Source: Deroplatys truncata
Lineage: Eukaryota > Arthropoda > Insecta > Mantodea > Mantidae
Length of the DNA stretch: 64,000 bases
Direction: 5' to 3'
NCBI GenBank assembly: GCA_030765065.1
Contig: CM060989.1
Location: forward strand, 36,013,501 to 36,077,500
The notes under the pieces: generated by a model
What the model was told of the DNA's origin: nothing
What the model saw: the letters and a program-made list of their open reading frames with translations, nothing else
The model's database searches: none
Shown here: one piece after another, positions 9,745-21,537 of the stretch
Position numbering within the stretch: position 1 is the first letter of the stretch
Layout of the letters: every line of letters starts with the position of its first letter
Program-made: the position numbers and the translations under genes

Positions 9745-11205
9745 TTGGTTTCTTATCAAGAATAGATCACGTTTCCCTAAATATATTCACAAGATTTCTA
9801 ACTATTATTCTGCCGTCTAACTTTTCTACAAGAGTTCGTTGCCACTTAGGAATCATACATGAAGATTCTGTGTGCTAAATTATACGGATATTTTGACATT
9901 ATATCTGCACTAGCACACTATAACACTGGAAAACCTGGTTTCACAACGTATCAACCTCTGTACAGCACATACTTTACGTCAACTGATTAGCCGGCACACG
10001 GAGTGTAGGGAAAGTGGTTGGGAACAGAGCCGGTTAGGAATACTGCAGTGTAGGGCAAATAATTTCCCTATTACGACCACGCGTTTGATGTCAGAGCATT
10101 CCAATTTAGCATAGGAAATATAGCGAGATATACCTAATAACTAAATACTTAATAGTGTGGCATGTGTGTGTGCATTGTCACGCCAGACACATTATTGCGT
10201 CGGCTACAGCATTTTTGGTGCAATTCTTTGGCATGGGTTTTGAATTTCGTCTGGCGTGGCATCTCTCCCCACCTCCTGGCCAGAGGTGGAGAGAGGGGGG
10301 AAGTAAGCGTTACGAGTTATTTGTGTGATGTGTGCGTGGCGTGACTTCAAGTCGAGTGTCTGGCCTGGAAGGGTGTGTGTGTGAATCCTGTGAATGTAGG
10401 CGCGTGTGTGTAACATCTCCCTCCAATTTCTTCCTTTTAATCTTTTGTGTATGATGTAGGGGCACCGTGTTTAATATTCAATAAACCACAGGTAATGTAA
10501 TTGATGTGAAATGCTGTGTATTTTGTTATAACTATCCCACGCCTCCTCTGGAATGTGTAGTTTAAGATTCTCGTCATCTTGCTGCCTCTGCAGCTATGCT
10601 TCTCAATGTTTATGCTGGGGTAACTAAAATTTAATATCCAGCTGCAAACCTTTTGGCCTCACCCGGTATATAACAATAGGACTGTAATACCATTATTACA
10701 CATACCTACCTCCATCGGATAGATTTTTCTCCTTTGTTTTCTGTTTTCACGGTTATTTAGAAGTTTTTGGTTTACAAATATTTTTGAGATACCACACTAC
10801 GAAGCAGATCGTACGCTGATAGGTAGTATTAACAAAAGCTTGGCTAGGGCTGCGGAAGAGTGTTTTATACCAGAAATTGTTAGTAATGTAGACAATGCGG
10901 TATTTGCGCAGCATAGAAACATTGCAGTCAGGCTATCAGCATTTGCGTAGAATGGATACTTGGAGCAGTGATCGTCTTTTGTTCCTGTTTTATTGTGTCT
11001 CTGGACGCCTGAGAGTTTCTTTAATACAACTTAATATGGTTTAAACCCCAGAGGTATGAATTCAGAGTCAGTTTAAAAGGTGTAATTTCATGAAGGGAAC
11101 TTCAGGATCTGCAGCACATAGGCTATAGAGATCTAAATAATGATTTTGCTGAACGGACACATAAACTGGAAATGTAATTTGTAATAAATTCAACAGAAAA
11201 CTCAG
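9745..11205. other. Unannotated stretch, about 1.4 kb
   Basis: No gene or known repeat recognised. Around 10160-10410 the sequence is GT-rich and contains a loose inverted pair (tcacgccagacac / gtgtctggcctgg). A consensus AATAAA lies at 10481-10486 but has no associated ORF. Confidence 0.4.
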
Positions 11206-11208
11206 GGT

Positions 11209-11437
11209 CGGCGGAGGGCGATGGATTTTTTCGGACGTAAAAATCCTTGGCATGGATTCCTTCGGAAGGGAAGTACAGCCGGTGATCCCGTGTCGTAGAT
11301 TTACGGCACGTAAAAGAACCTCAAACCTGATAAAGAGGCCTCTGAGAAAAATTTCCAGTCTTTCACGCCCAATATAGAATGGGACGCTAAGAACCACAGC
11401 ACTTAAAGAGTGTCCATAAATAAAACTCAATTTAATT
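11209..11437 (+). repeat. SINE-A copy, 5'-truncated
   Basis: It starts at ggcggagggcgatgg, just after where the B box would be, so the tRNA-like head is missing. It then follows the SINE-A body (ccttcggaagggaagtacag, gtagatttacggcacgtaaa, aagaggcctctgag, cacgcccaatatagaatggg) to the A-rich tail caataaataaaactcaattt-like end near 11437. Confidence 0.85.
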
Positions 11438-11667
11438 TAAACCCAGGGCTGCCAATTTGCATAATTTATTATATACCATAGTTGATGGTAAACTTGCGCC
11501 GGCCCTCGTAGCCGTGGTCACTGGAGTGTATAGCTCCGGCGCTCCGCCAAGCTGAGGGTCGCGGATTGTTGTGTAATTGCGATAATAAGCGGTAACGAAA
11601 ACAGTAACAACACAGTATCATAAACCAGGTAAAACTAAGGAACTTTAAAAAAAATTGCTGATTTGTG

Positions 11668-12493
11668 TTTTTACTTTTTCTACTACGTATAGTATTGTAT
11701 TCCACCCAAAAATTCGATACCGAGATTTCACCGGAAATACATGTTTTGAGACCCCCTGAATCTAAAAAAAAGCACTTTTGGAAACATGTCTGTGTGTGTC
11801 TGTGAACAGCATAACTCAGAAACGAACAGTCGGATAAACACCAAACTTGGTATTTAGGTTCAGTATCTTCCAGAGATGTGACACGAAGGTTTACAAGAAA
11901 ATACCCCAGCCCAGATTACCCTTTACGTGGAACATTTTTCGAAAATTTTAATTTTCTCAAAAATGGCTCTAACGATTTTGATTAAAATATCATATGTTTA
12001 AGATATTTTCATGACAAATGAAATGTATATCTCGAATTTTCTGGGAATGTCTCCAAAAGTATTCTTCATTGTGAACGACGTTTGCATAACTGGTAAACCA
12101 TAAGAGATAGACAAAATTTTACTACACAAAAAATGTAGATCGCGTTAAAATACACAATTTATGTCATATACATTTTTTTTGTTAAGTGAACCATTTTCGA
12201 GATATTGCTTGTTATTCCCTTAAATTTTCCAATAGTTTTTCTCAATTAGGAATTCGTTATTCATTTTTTTATGTCCTGGACATACAAAGAGAACGGAATG
12301 CGCCACATAGCAACCAGCTCTTAAAAGGTTTGACTATCGCTTAAAGGCTACCATATTCCCCTTGCACCTACAAGAAAATTAGCAATAAGGTTAACATCTC
12401 GATTAACATGAAGCATATGGAGAATAAGCGTTTGTAAAAACAGTTTGTACAAGAGAAGAGAAAGCCATGTGAGTGTAACACATCAGATTTTTT
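11668..12493 (+). repeat. H-family repeat copy H5, near full length
   Basis: It starts in tttttactttttctactacg and ends ..gagaagagaaagccatgtgagtgtaacacatcagattttt. Part of the 5' block is deleted (agtaagtagggga missing). It lies in direct tandem orientation with H6, separated by about 70 bp. Confidence 0.9.
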
Positions 12494-12562
12494 CTAATTC
12501 TCATTCAGTTTGGAATGGCTCCCCTTTCTTAGACATCATCGTATGAATATACGTTTATGATT

Positions 12563-13408
12563 TTTACTTTTTTTACTGCTTACCTATAGTAAGTAGGGGA
12601 AGTATTGTCCTCCATCCAAAAATTCGATACCTTGATTTCACCGGAAATACACGTTTTGAGACTCCTTGAATAGAAATTTCTAGAAAAATGTCGGTGTGTG
12701 TATGTCTGTCTGTAAACAGTATAACTGAAATACGAAAAGTCGGCAAGAATTTAAGTTCAATACCTTCTAAAGATGCGGCATGAAGATTCTCAAGAAAATC
12801 CCTACAATCCAAGCTACTCTTTATTTAAAACATTTTTCAAAATATTTGATTTTCTAAAAAATGTCTCTGACGATTATGATATTACATGGCAAACAACATG
12901 TATGTCTTGAATTTTCTGGGAAACGTCTTGAAGTCCACTTCATTCGGAAGTCATTTTGTATAATCTTGTATAACTGGTAAACGTTAAACGATAGACGAAA
13001 ATATATTACACAAAAAATTTAGATCTCTTTAAAACACACAGTTTATTTCAAGCAACTTTTTTGCAGTATCAGCCATTTCCGAGATATCCGTTATTAATGT
13101 TTCGATTTGTTCAATATGTTTGTCATTATTTTTAACTCCTGTCGATTTTCAGTTGTTTCGGTTTGCGTGGAAACAATATGGAATTTTAACACAGCGTATG
13201 GCTTCCAGTTCCTAAACATTTGACTATCACTGTTCCCGTTGTATCTATAAAGAAATGTGTAATGTAGCTATTTCTGCAAAGGTTTATCTGGATTAAAATG
13301 AAAAAGATAGTAAAATAAACTTTCGTAAGAATAATTCATCATCACTATCATCACTAATAGGCGATAGAGGTAGAGAAGGTTGTGTGAATGTTACACATCA
13401 GTTTCTTT
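12563..13408 (+). repeat. H-family repeat copy H6, older subfamily
   Basis: Starts ttttacttttttta and ends ..gtagagaaggttgtgtgaatgttacacatcag. It resembles H7 and H14 more than H1 or H5: the internal block reads gaaaatatattacacaaaaaatttagatctctttaaaacac. At least two diverged H subfamilies therefore coexist. Confidence 0.85.
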
Positions 13409-13464
13409 GTGGGGGCAGTATTTAACGCCTGTTAGGTGAAAACTGATGATACTGGAAATTAAAT

Positions 13465-13660
13465 GGTAATTAGGAAGGGACATTGGGGAAAGAAATGTTC
13501 GAGACTTAAGTTTAGTGTACCTCCTCGGCGTTTGCCATTTATGAAAAACGTGGAAAACTTGTAAAAATTCGAACAAAGTACAACTGTTCCTGAGGGATTG
13601 GAACCACTGACACAGGAATTCATAAGAAGATGAATTTAAGCTACCTACACTCAAAACATT
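13465..13660 (-). repeat. SINE-C copy (tRNA-derived SINE)
   Basis: Matches 63125-63345 in the same orientation: aattaggaagggacattggg, gttcgagacttaagtttagt and ttatgaaaaacgtggaaaact, then a decayed B box (gggattggaaccactgacac in this strand). The head is more decayed here than in the second copy. Confidence 0.65.
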
Positions 13661-14439
13661 ATGTCAATACGGCTGCCATGAGTCACTGACGGACAGGTAA
13701 ACACGGTCTGATGAGTGCTGTCTGCAAACGCCAACAGACTGTACACGGGATGGAAGTGGTTTGTTACCTGCGACGACACAAGTTAGGTCCAGTAACAGTT
13801 CAAATTATTTTCTTTCGTCCTGGTTTTAATACTTAGACATTCTTATGTCTGGTGATATGTTTTACAGAATCACGGGAATAAACAAAAATAATTTCTTTTT
13901 GGGTTTTTAAAATACGCGTCGGTTTTTAAAAACATACATCCAAACTGGAATTATCTTGTGGCTGAAGGAGCAATATTTGTTTGCAGGAATTTATTAAACC
14001 TAAATAATGTTATTTATTACAAACCAGCGAGACTTCTCTATGGATGCTGTTGAGTGTTGCGAAACCATCGTATACCCCATTTCTGGGAAGATCAAAGTTT
14101 CTGGACGAATTTGGAATGTTAATCCTCAGTAATTCTCAGCGAGATGGCCTCGCAGTAACTTTGAGGCTTCCCTTCGAACCGTCACTATGACCAAGGTTTT
14201 TCACTGACCATGGTTTTTACTCTACTTACGAGGGGCACTATTTATATTTTAAGCCTAATAATTAAAACAAGGTAATTTGTGCTTTAAAACAGCTTTATTG
14301 TTTTTCAAAATATTCTACTTTATGATCAATACACTTTTGCATCCGTTTGAATTATTCGTCAAAGCATTTATTCCAGTCTTCTTGAGACACCTCCAAAACA
14401 TGGTTTTTGAAGGCATCAACGGCTTCTTCTGCCAAGGAA

Positions 14440-15640
14440 AATCGTTGTCCACGCAATTTATTCTTGATGTTCGGGAACAAAAAAGAAGGCATTGGGTGCC
14501 AAATCAGGACTGTATGGCGAATGATCCATCAATTCTATTTTTTGAGCCATCAAATACTCTGTTGTTAGACGAGATGTGTGTGCGCTCGCATTGTCTTGAT
14601 GAAGAATGATCCTACGGTTCTTGGTGGTTTTCCTTACTTCACCGAGGACTTCCGGCAAACAAATGGTTGTGTACCATTCCATTTTACGTTCCTCTGAAGG
14701 CACTGTTGCCACATGACCAGTTTTACTGAAAAAGCAGGCGACCATTTGCTTCGAGTGCGAACAACTTTAGTTGGATTTGCTTCATCCTGAAACACCCATA
14801 CAGTCGACTGCTGTTTACGTTCCGGCTCATACGCATAGATCCATGATCAATCTTATATACGTCTTTTAAGGCACCGCCATTGTATTTCTATTGTACACCA
14901 ATCCACACGACCATCTTTTTGAGATTGCGTCAAATTATGTGGGATACAACGAGAGCAAACCTTTTTCACGGCTAAATAATCATGCAATATTTTATATATG
15001 CTGGTTAAATTTAAATTGAGTTTTATTTATGGACGCTCTTCAACTACTATGGTTCTTAGCGACCCATTCTATATTGGGCGTGAAACACCGGTAATTTTGC
15101 TCAGAGGCCTCTTTATCAGGCTTGAGATTCTTTTACGTGCCGTAAATCTGCATCCGAAGGAAGCCGTGCTAACGATTTTTACGCCCGAAGAAATCCATCG
15201 CCCTCCGCCGGGTTTGAACCCGCGACCTTGGGAACTAGAGGCTAGCACGGTACCACTAGTCCACGGAGGACGACATATATATGCTGGTGGAACTAATGCC
15301 TAGGGTTGCCTCAATCTTACAATATGTCGCTTGACTATCTGTCATTATTAGTTTTTGCACAGTGTCAATGTTTTCTGGCATAACAACTGATTTTGGACGA
15401 CCATCACGAACTTCATCTTTGAGTGAACGGCGCCCACGATTAAATTCGTTATACCAGCGTTTCACAGTGGCAAAGGATGGACCTTCGTCACCAAATGTAG
15501 AAGTTAGTTGATCGATGCACTCTTGTCTTGATAATCCACGTCGAACGTCGTAATAAATCATTGCACGAACATTTTTCATGAGTTTAATTCCATGTTTTTG
15601 TTGACACACAATTTTTAAGTTAGTGTAAATAAAACAAAAT
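14440..15640 (-). pseudogene. mariner transposase pseudogene
   Basis: The N-terminal DNA-binding part is open at 15300-15600 (..RQECIDQLTSTFGDEGPS.., ..VKRWYNEFNRGRRSLKDE..). It is interrupted by the SINE. The catalytic part follows in pieces: ..SWIYAYEPERKQQST.. preceded by an in-frame stop after the first aspartate, then ..ILHQDNASAHTSRLTTEYL.. with the second aspartate. The third motif reads ..YSPDLAPNAFFF.., where mariners normally have aspartate (PNDFFLF or PSDY). The third catalytic residue is therefore alanine. The enzyme would excise and insert the element at TA; this copy is inactive for several independent reasons. Confidence 0.88.
15006..15275 (-). repeat. SINE-A copy inside the mariner
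   Basis: A SINE-A in reverse orientation, with B box gggtttgaacccgc and A-box region on this strand. It is flanked by a perfect 13-bp target duplication tatatatgctggt (14993-15005 and 15276-15288). It lacks part of the body seen in other copies. It is younger than the mariner, which in turn is younger than H7. Confidence 0.93.
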
Positions 15641-16237
15641 ATTTGAAGTAGATTATGGTCAAAAATGTCAAAATTTCCATTGAAAACGTCAGATGACACC
15701 TACAACATTCAGGGTTGCCAAGGCTCAAAATATAAGTGGTGCCCCTCGTACAGTAGGTAGTGAAGGTATTCCACACAAAAATTCGATATCGAGATTTCGC
15801 CAATAATAATGTTTTGAGATCCCCTGAATCCAATTAAGCATTTTTAGGAAAAGGTCCGTGTGTGTGTGTTTAGTTTCTGTGTGTATGTGAACAGCATAAC
15901 TCAAAAAGGAAAAGTGGATAAATACCAAACTTGGTATAAAGGTTCAGTATCTTCCAAAGATGCGACACGAAGATTTTCAAGAAAATCTCCCATCCAAACT
16001 ACCCTTTATATTGAACATTTTTCGAAATGTTTGATTGTGTAAAAATTTCTCTAACGATTTTAATTAAAATACCACATACTAAAGATATTTAAATAACAAA
16101 TAAAATGGATATCTTGAATTTCCTGGCATAGCCTATGAATTGCTCATCATTCAGAGGGAATTTTGTATTACCTTGCATAACTTGTAAATGTTAAGCGAAA
16201 GACGAAAACGTACTACACAAAAAATGTAGATCTCATT

Positions 16238-16539
16238 TTTTTTATTTTCTTTTTTCCTTTTTTATACATCCATTTTTATATACATTGCAAATTAATAATA
16301 TATACATAAATATTACAATCTTAAATACAAATATGTGCTATGATTCTTAAATACTGCTTAAACATTTCGACTTACTCCGTTTTATATATCATTACCTAGA
16401 GTCTCTGTGTGGGGGAGATCCAAGGACAAAGGGGTCCTTCGTCCATCTCCCAGCGTTCTTTCCGGATAAAGATCTGAAAAGTCTGCAGATTCGCCGCGTC
16501 TCCAAGTCTGATTATCCAAAAATAGGTGGCAAAGATTAT
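16238..16539 (-). mobile_element. LINE 3' end (about 300 bp) inserted in H7
   Basis: On this strand it starts with a T-rich run, the complement of a poly(A)-like tail. Read in reverse, a 51-codon frame (NLCHLFLDNQTWRRG.. to ..TETLGNDI, stop at 16382-16384) runs in from the 5' break. It looks like the C-terminus of a LINE polyprotein, followed by a short 3' UTR and tail. The flanks tctcatt (16231-16237) and cctcatt (16540-16546) form an imperfect target duplication. The family is not the same as the L-TAA LINEs. Confidence 0.75.
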
Positions 16540-17271
16540 CCTCATTAAAACACACAATTTATTTCGAATAAATTTTTTGTGGCATAAGCCATTTCTGAGA
16601 TATCCCTTATTAAAGGTTCGAATTTTTCAGTTCTTGGTTATTCTCTTTAAAGTCCTTCCAACATTAGGTTGTTTCTTGCGATGTCATGGAAACGGTATGG
16701 AATTTTAAGGACAGCATATGTCGTTCAGTTCTGAAACATTTGACTATCGCTGTTCCCTTTGTACCTATAACGAAATGTGCAATATAGCTATTTCTGCAAA
16801 GGTTTATTTAGATTAAAATGAAGTAGATATAAAAATAACCTTTAGTAAGAATAGGTTGTATACCCACTAATAAACGACAGAGAGTAGAAAAAGTCATGGA
16901 AATGTGTCAATCAGTTACTTTTTTTCACTGTTTTCCTGGCTCTGGAAAGATTTCTCCTTGGTCATTGTTGGAACTCCTGGGAGCTGTCTCGATTGCCACC
17001 GGACTTCCGAATTGCGTGGGTCTTAGCCGTTATCAGGATTGCCGCCATGTTGGAATTGTTAAGGATCCCGTTCTTTCTAGCACATAACATTGTGCGGATC
17101 TGATCATCCTTCATATCTCCCCTTCATCCCTCCTCCCTCATGTTGGAAGCAAAAAGAGCCCACTATGGCCTACTTAAGATGCTGTGACCCAGTTACTGGA
17201 GGCCCCTTCGTCTGCTTACTCCTAAACCTTAGTAATATCCTTGTTCATGATTTCCGGTGTCGACAAAGGTA

Positions 17272-17645
17272 AACGGTAAAGGTACGGATGAACGGCACCC
17301 GCAACGGCCCATTTTGCTTCTACAGTGATCCCTAGGAGGGATGAGTGGAGAGACCCGAAGTGCGACCAGATCCAGATAACGACGGGTGCAAGCATGGACA
17401 GGATCTCTAAAGTTTCCAGATCGAATACATCCGACGCTGTCCGGGCCCACCCACAAGCCACCAAACTCCCGGTGGTCCCTCCGGGGTGGGAACCACTCGG
17501 AGACGACGTCTAGCTAAGCAGTCCCGCAACGACACCAGGGAAGAAACCTCTTTAGAGCATTCAATCACCGCCCAGCCGCAGCCCGCCGAACAACGTTGCC
17601 GAGTCCTACAACCAGGATGCCAAGAAAGATGATGGGTAAGGTCGT
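17272..17645 (-). repeat. SINE-B copy, headless
   Basis: Matches the distal part of SINE-B copies at 52130-52665 and 62238-62640: gcttctac.gtgatc, gtttcca.atcgaa.acatccgac, gagcccacccacaa, gagcagtcccgcaacgacacca and ccgcccag.cgcagcccg. The tRNA-like head is absent. GC content is much higher than in the surroundings, as in all copies of this family. Confidence 0.8.
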
Positions 17646-17649
17646 CGCA

Positions 17650-18555
17650 GTCTAAGGATCCCCAAGCGGCGGCCTTTGTGCAGTAGCCAAACACTTGTTC
17701 CCTACCCTCCCTAACCACAACCATCATTAACATATTAGTGACATCCATGTGCACATGCGCGTTCTTGCCACAGTTAAAATAGTATTTAAAAGCAAAACTT
17801 TGTAGCTGATTTCCATATGTACAGAATACAATCATGCAGTTTGTCTGCTTGCTTTATACACAAATGCAGTAAACAACTATGCATCGCATAATGATTACAT
17901 TTATGTTACAAACGCTTTAAAATATAACTGAGGATGACCTGAACTAATATACTACGCTACAAGAATGAAAATCCATGTTAACATAGCCGAGAGAAGCTTA
18001 GAAACATGCTCCGAATAAACTATACATTGTTGGACTATCATTAAATAATTAAAATACATAAATATGAATTTATTTTGAAAAAAACTCTTACTCCCAAAAC
18101 AAAGCCTCATTTTTGATTATGCTATTTAACCTAAAAGTTAATTTTTATAAATAAGGGTTGCATGTTTGCAGTTTTGCTTACTGTAATTATTATGTGCGTG
18201 GAGCTATTTTTTATTTTGTTTGTCCTGCAACCACAGAATGTTAGAAAAACCAAGTTCTAGAAGATGTAAACAAAAACAGTGAATATGTAAAATTAAAAAA
18301 GAAGAAGCAGGTGAAAAACGTAAAGCGAACGCAGGTCTTTGTATCACTCTTGGAAGATAGGTGCTTTTTTACGTAGCTTTGAAAACATGATAAATTTGCT
18401 TCACAACAATGTTTTTATTAATATAAAGCTAATATAAGAAGAGGTTGTGTATTGCTTAAGATGTAAGATTTATAAGCATAACAGCTTCTGTTTACTTAAA
18501 TGAATAGCTTTATTATAAAATACAGGATAAGTAAAAATACGGAAGACAAATAAAG
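17650..18555. other. Unannotated AT-rich sequence
   Basis: No supported gene. The sequence is AT-rich with scattered TAA-containing short frames and no repeat copies that I can match within the window. Confidence 0.4.
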
Positions 18556-18559
18556 AAAA

Positions 18560-19105
18560 TAAAAAAGAAATCTATGTGTTATATAGCACTCTTCTACAAA
18601 TTACTTTTACAAAAGCTTATTCTTCTATCTACTTCTTCTTAAACGAGATAAAATTTCATTGCACATTTCATTGTATATATAAGGATTCATAGGGCAAAGC
18701 GATAGTCAGATTTTTAAAAACCAGATGATGACTTTGAAATTCCGTGCTCTTAGCATGACCACGAGGAAAATACAAATACGGACATCCAAATTGTATTTCA
18801 AAATTCAAACCAATAACAAAGATTTTCCCGGAAATGATTAACATAATTTGACCTAAAATGTGTCCTTTACTGAGATTGCATTTTACGCACAGTAAGATTT
18901 TGCCTATCTCTTACGGTGTACCAGTTATACAAAAAGTTGAGAACGAGGAAGAATTTACAAGTTATTCCCAGAACATAAAATTCAAGATACAAATTTTATT
19001 TTTATGCAAATATTTTAAACATGCGGTATTTTACTAAAAATCGTTATAGCTGTTTTTGAGAAATTCAAAACAATAGCAAACATTTTCCACATAAGGGTTC
19101 TTTTC
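18560..19105 (-). repeat. H-family repeat copy H8, highly diverged
   Basis: A reverse-orientation H copy recognisable from ordered blocks: ttcttctatctacttcttcttaa, ggcaaagcgatagtcag, tgcctatctcttacggtgtaccagttat, ttattcccagaacataaaattcaaga and atcgttatagctgtttttgaga. The 5' block with the CA-rich tract is absent. Confidence 0.7.
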
Positions 19106-19574
19106 TACATGTTCGTGAATATTACCCACAAAAATCTGGCTTTGCTTATTCAAAGTTTTTGTAGCCCCTTTCTTCGTGGTCTTGGCACTACTGGTACTCG
19201 GCAGAGTCATTTGTTGGTGCGGCCGGAGGGTCAGCAACTTGGTTCGTTTCCCAAGGTCTCCACATCTTAATTAAACTATTACATGCTAATAACTATTAAA
19301 CGCTGCTAAACATACAAAATTGCACTAAGTAAAACACTATATAACTTCTCTAAAGAAGTAAGATATAAGCTTAACTGTCACAGCTGCTAAAACGTACTGA
19401 AACCGAAGAAACAACAGAAATTACATTGCAACAACGCTTTGCTTTGGTGAAGCTAAAGAAAGGACCACACATTGTAGTTGAGGGATGCGAAGACCCTACT
19501 AATCGTTTACTGATGGGTTTATGGTCAGGCTTCAAAGCTTTCCATTGGCTTTGTAGCCGACTGGGGAAACGTTG

Positions 19575-19775
19575 CCTGCGACCAGTTTACAGAAAATGAG
19601 GAGCAAGAGAGTCGTGTTAGAAGATGAACCACCCCAGCTTTCGCCTACCGATCCTGGGAAACCACGAAAAAACCCATGGGTCAGAGTGGGCGGTCGTCGG
19701 GGGTCGAACCCGGGACCTCCCGAATGCGCGTCACACAAGTTGATCACCACACTCGGTGTCGACAGAAGTTAAGGT
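19575..19775 (-). repeat. SINE-B copy, head region
   Basis: Contains the reverse of the SINE-B head: ccaccccagctttcgcctacc, gggaaaccacgaaaaaaccc, gggtcagagtgggcggtcg, then the B box in reverse (gggtcgaacccgggacctcc) and an A-box region near 19740. It lacks the distal part seen at 17272-17645. Short frames on both strands here are SINE artefacts. Confidence 0.75.
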
Positions 19776-20208
19776 CCGCCTTGGCCCGCCTTGGGCTGTT
19801 GCACCTTGAGGGGAAAAAGGAGAATTCAGAATGTTCAACACAAATGAAAACATTCTATGAAGTTAGTCGTGAGTTTTCGTTTTTTATTCTTTCGCACAGC
19901 GCTAATTTAGAACTGTTATTTTGTTTGAAACAAAAGGAAAGTTTGTAAGAGAGAAAAAATAAAACGATGGGGGAAAGCAAGGCAAAATACTGTAGCGTTA
20001 CCCGAACAACGCAGTTGTTGCTGTAATGCCATATTGAGAGATGAGCTTTTAAAACTTCCGACTGTCTCTTCAGTTCATGAATAAACCAAATCACAGCGCA
20101 CGCACAACTCGAAGCGATGAACGCTTAGAAATACGCGCAGGCATTTATTAGCCGCTGGTGTACATTTTACTTGGCGGGGCATAACTTATAAAATAAAATA
20201 AACTTGTT

Positions 20209-21537
20209 GCTTTCTCTACCGCCTAAATAGTAGGTAGAGAAAGTGTTTTGAGGCATGTTTTGAGGCCCCCTGAATCCAAAAAAATAGAAAAAGTCCTGTG
20301 TATATGTGGCTGTGAACAGCATAACACAAAAACGAAAAGTTGGATAAACACCAAACTTGGTATTAAGTACCTTCAAAGATGCGACACAAAGATTTTTAAG
20401 AAAATCCCCCGCTTCAAACTACCCTTTAAATGGGACGTTTTCGAAATTTTTCATTTTATAAAATGTTTATATTAAGTTTTAATAAAGTATACTATATTAA
20501 AGATATTTACATGATAAAATGTATATTCTGAATTTTTACTTTCTCTACTACGTATAGTAAGTAGGGGAAGTATTGTATTCCACCCAAAAATTCGATACCG
20601 AGATTTCACCGGAAATATATGTTTTGAGACCCCCTGAATCCAAAAAAGCATTTTGGAAACATGTCCGTGTGTGTTTCTGTCTGTATGTCTGTCTGTGAAC
20701 AGCATAAATCAGAAACGAACAGTCGGATAAACACCAAACTTGGTATTTAGGTTCAGTATCTTCCAGAGATGCGACACGAAGGTTTTCAAGAAAATCCCCC
20801 CACCCCAGATCATCCTTTACATGGAACATTTTTCGAACATTTTAATTTTCTCAAAAATGGCTCTAACGATTTTAATTAAAATACCATATGTTTAAGATAT
20901 TTTTATGACAAATAAAATGTATATCTTGAATTTTCTGGGAATGTCTGCAAAAGTATTCTTCATTGTTAACGACTTTTGCATAACTGGTAAACCATAAGAG
21001 ATAGACAAAATGTTACTACACAAAAAATGTAGATCGCGTTAAAATACACAATTTATGTCATATACATTTTTTTGTTGAGTGAACCATTTTCGAGATATTG
21101 CTTGTTATTCCCTTAAATTTTTCAATACTTATTTTCTCAAATGGGAATTCGTTATTCATTTTTTTATCTTTTATATGCAAAGAGTATTAATCTGTGGGAA
21201 AGGGAATGGTGCTGCACCTAGCATCCAGATATTAAGAGATATGTATGTGCTTAAAGGCTACTATATTTCTATATTGCCCTTGTAAATATATATTCCCCTT
21301 ACATCTACAAGAAACTTAGCAATAAGATGGAGTCTGCAAATGTTTATCTCGATTAACATGAAGTAGATGGAGAATAAGCGTTTGTATAAATAGCTTGTAC
21401 AAGAGTAGAGAAAGTCATGTGAGTGTAACACATCAGATTTTTTGGGGATAGCCTGTAAAGTCCTGTTCATTCGGAGGCATTTTGTATATTCTTATATAAC
21501 TGTAAACGTTAAATGATAGACGAAAACTGAAGAAGGT
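20209..21537 (+). repeat. H-family repeat copy H9, split by H10 and truncated by LTR-1
   Basis: It starts ttgctttctctacc, has a shortened 5' block and runs to tgtatattctgaattttt. There H10 is inserted. It resumes after H10 as ttggggatagcctgtaaagtcc and stops at gatagacgaaaac, where LTR-1 copy B begins. The H10 junctions mark the exact edges of an H insertion. Confidence 0.85.
20533..21443 (+). repeat. H-family repeat copy H10, intact; inserted in H9
   Basis: This is the best-defined member. It has ACTTTCTCTACT at 20538-20549 and its exact inverse AGTAGAGAAAGT at 21404-21415. After the latter come catgtgagtgtaacacatcag, with a 5-bp stem ATGTG/CACAT and a 7-nt loop, and a terminal T-run. About 910 bp separate the H9 flanks gaattttt and ttggggatagcc. 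No target duplication other than the T-run is evident. Asymmetric subterminal inverted repeats, a 3' stem and insertion into T-runs resemble Helentron-derived non-autonomous elements (HINE/DINE-1). That class call is inference. Confidence 0.9.

Larger units (their letters stand above)
14229..15748 (-). mobile_element. mariner-like element with intact TIRs, carrying a SINE
   Basis: The terminal inverted repeats are CGAGGGGCACTATTTATATT and, inverted, CGAGGGGCACCACTTATATT, with TA on each side (14227-14228 and 15749-15750). TA duplication is the mariner/Tc1 signature. The length is 1520 bp, of which about 283 bp is an inserted SINE-A plus its duplication, leaving a typical mariner of about 1.24 kb. 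It sits inside H7. Confidence 0.92.
14212..16925 (+). repeat. H-family repeat copy H7, split by a mariner and a LINE tail
   Basis: The 5' end (tttttactctact) at 14212-14226 is separated from the rest by a mariner inserted at TA. The copy resumes at cagtaggtagtgaaggtattcc (15751), is broken again by a LINE 3' end at 16238-16539, and finishes at about 16925 with gagtagaaaaagtcatgg..gtgtcaatcag. The pieces are colinear with intact copies once the insertions are removed. Confidence 0.8.

Noticed and set aside
14277-14609. Plus-strand 110-codon ORF
   Set aside because: Antisense to the mariner transposase C-terminal region; no independent support.
17222-17835. Several overlapping ORFs on both strands
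   Set aside because: They coincide with the GC-rich SINE-B copy; frames in both directions are expected from its composition.
20548-20829. A recurring frame in H copies that reads MFHVK..LGW..FLENLRVASLEDTEPKYQVW..
   Set aside because: It appears in several copies only because they are nearly identical. It runs into the variable CA tract as an HTHTHT stretch, is broken in diverged copies such as H4 and H7, and shows no start or domain logic.
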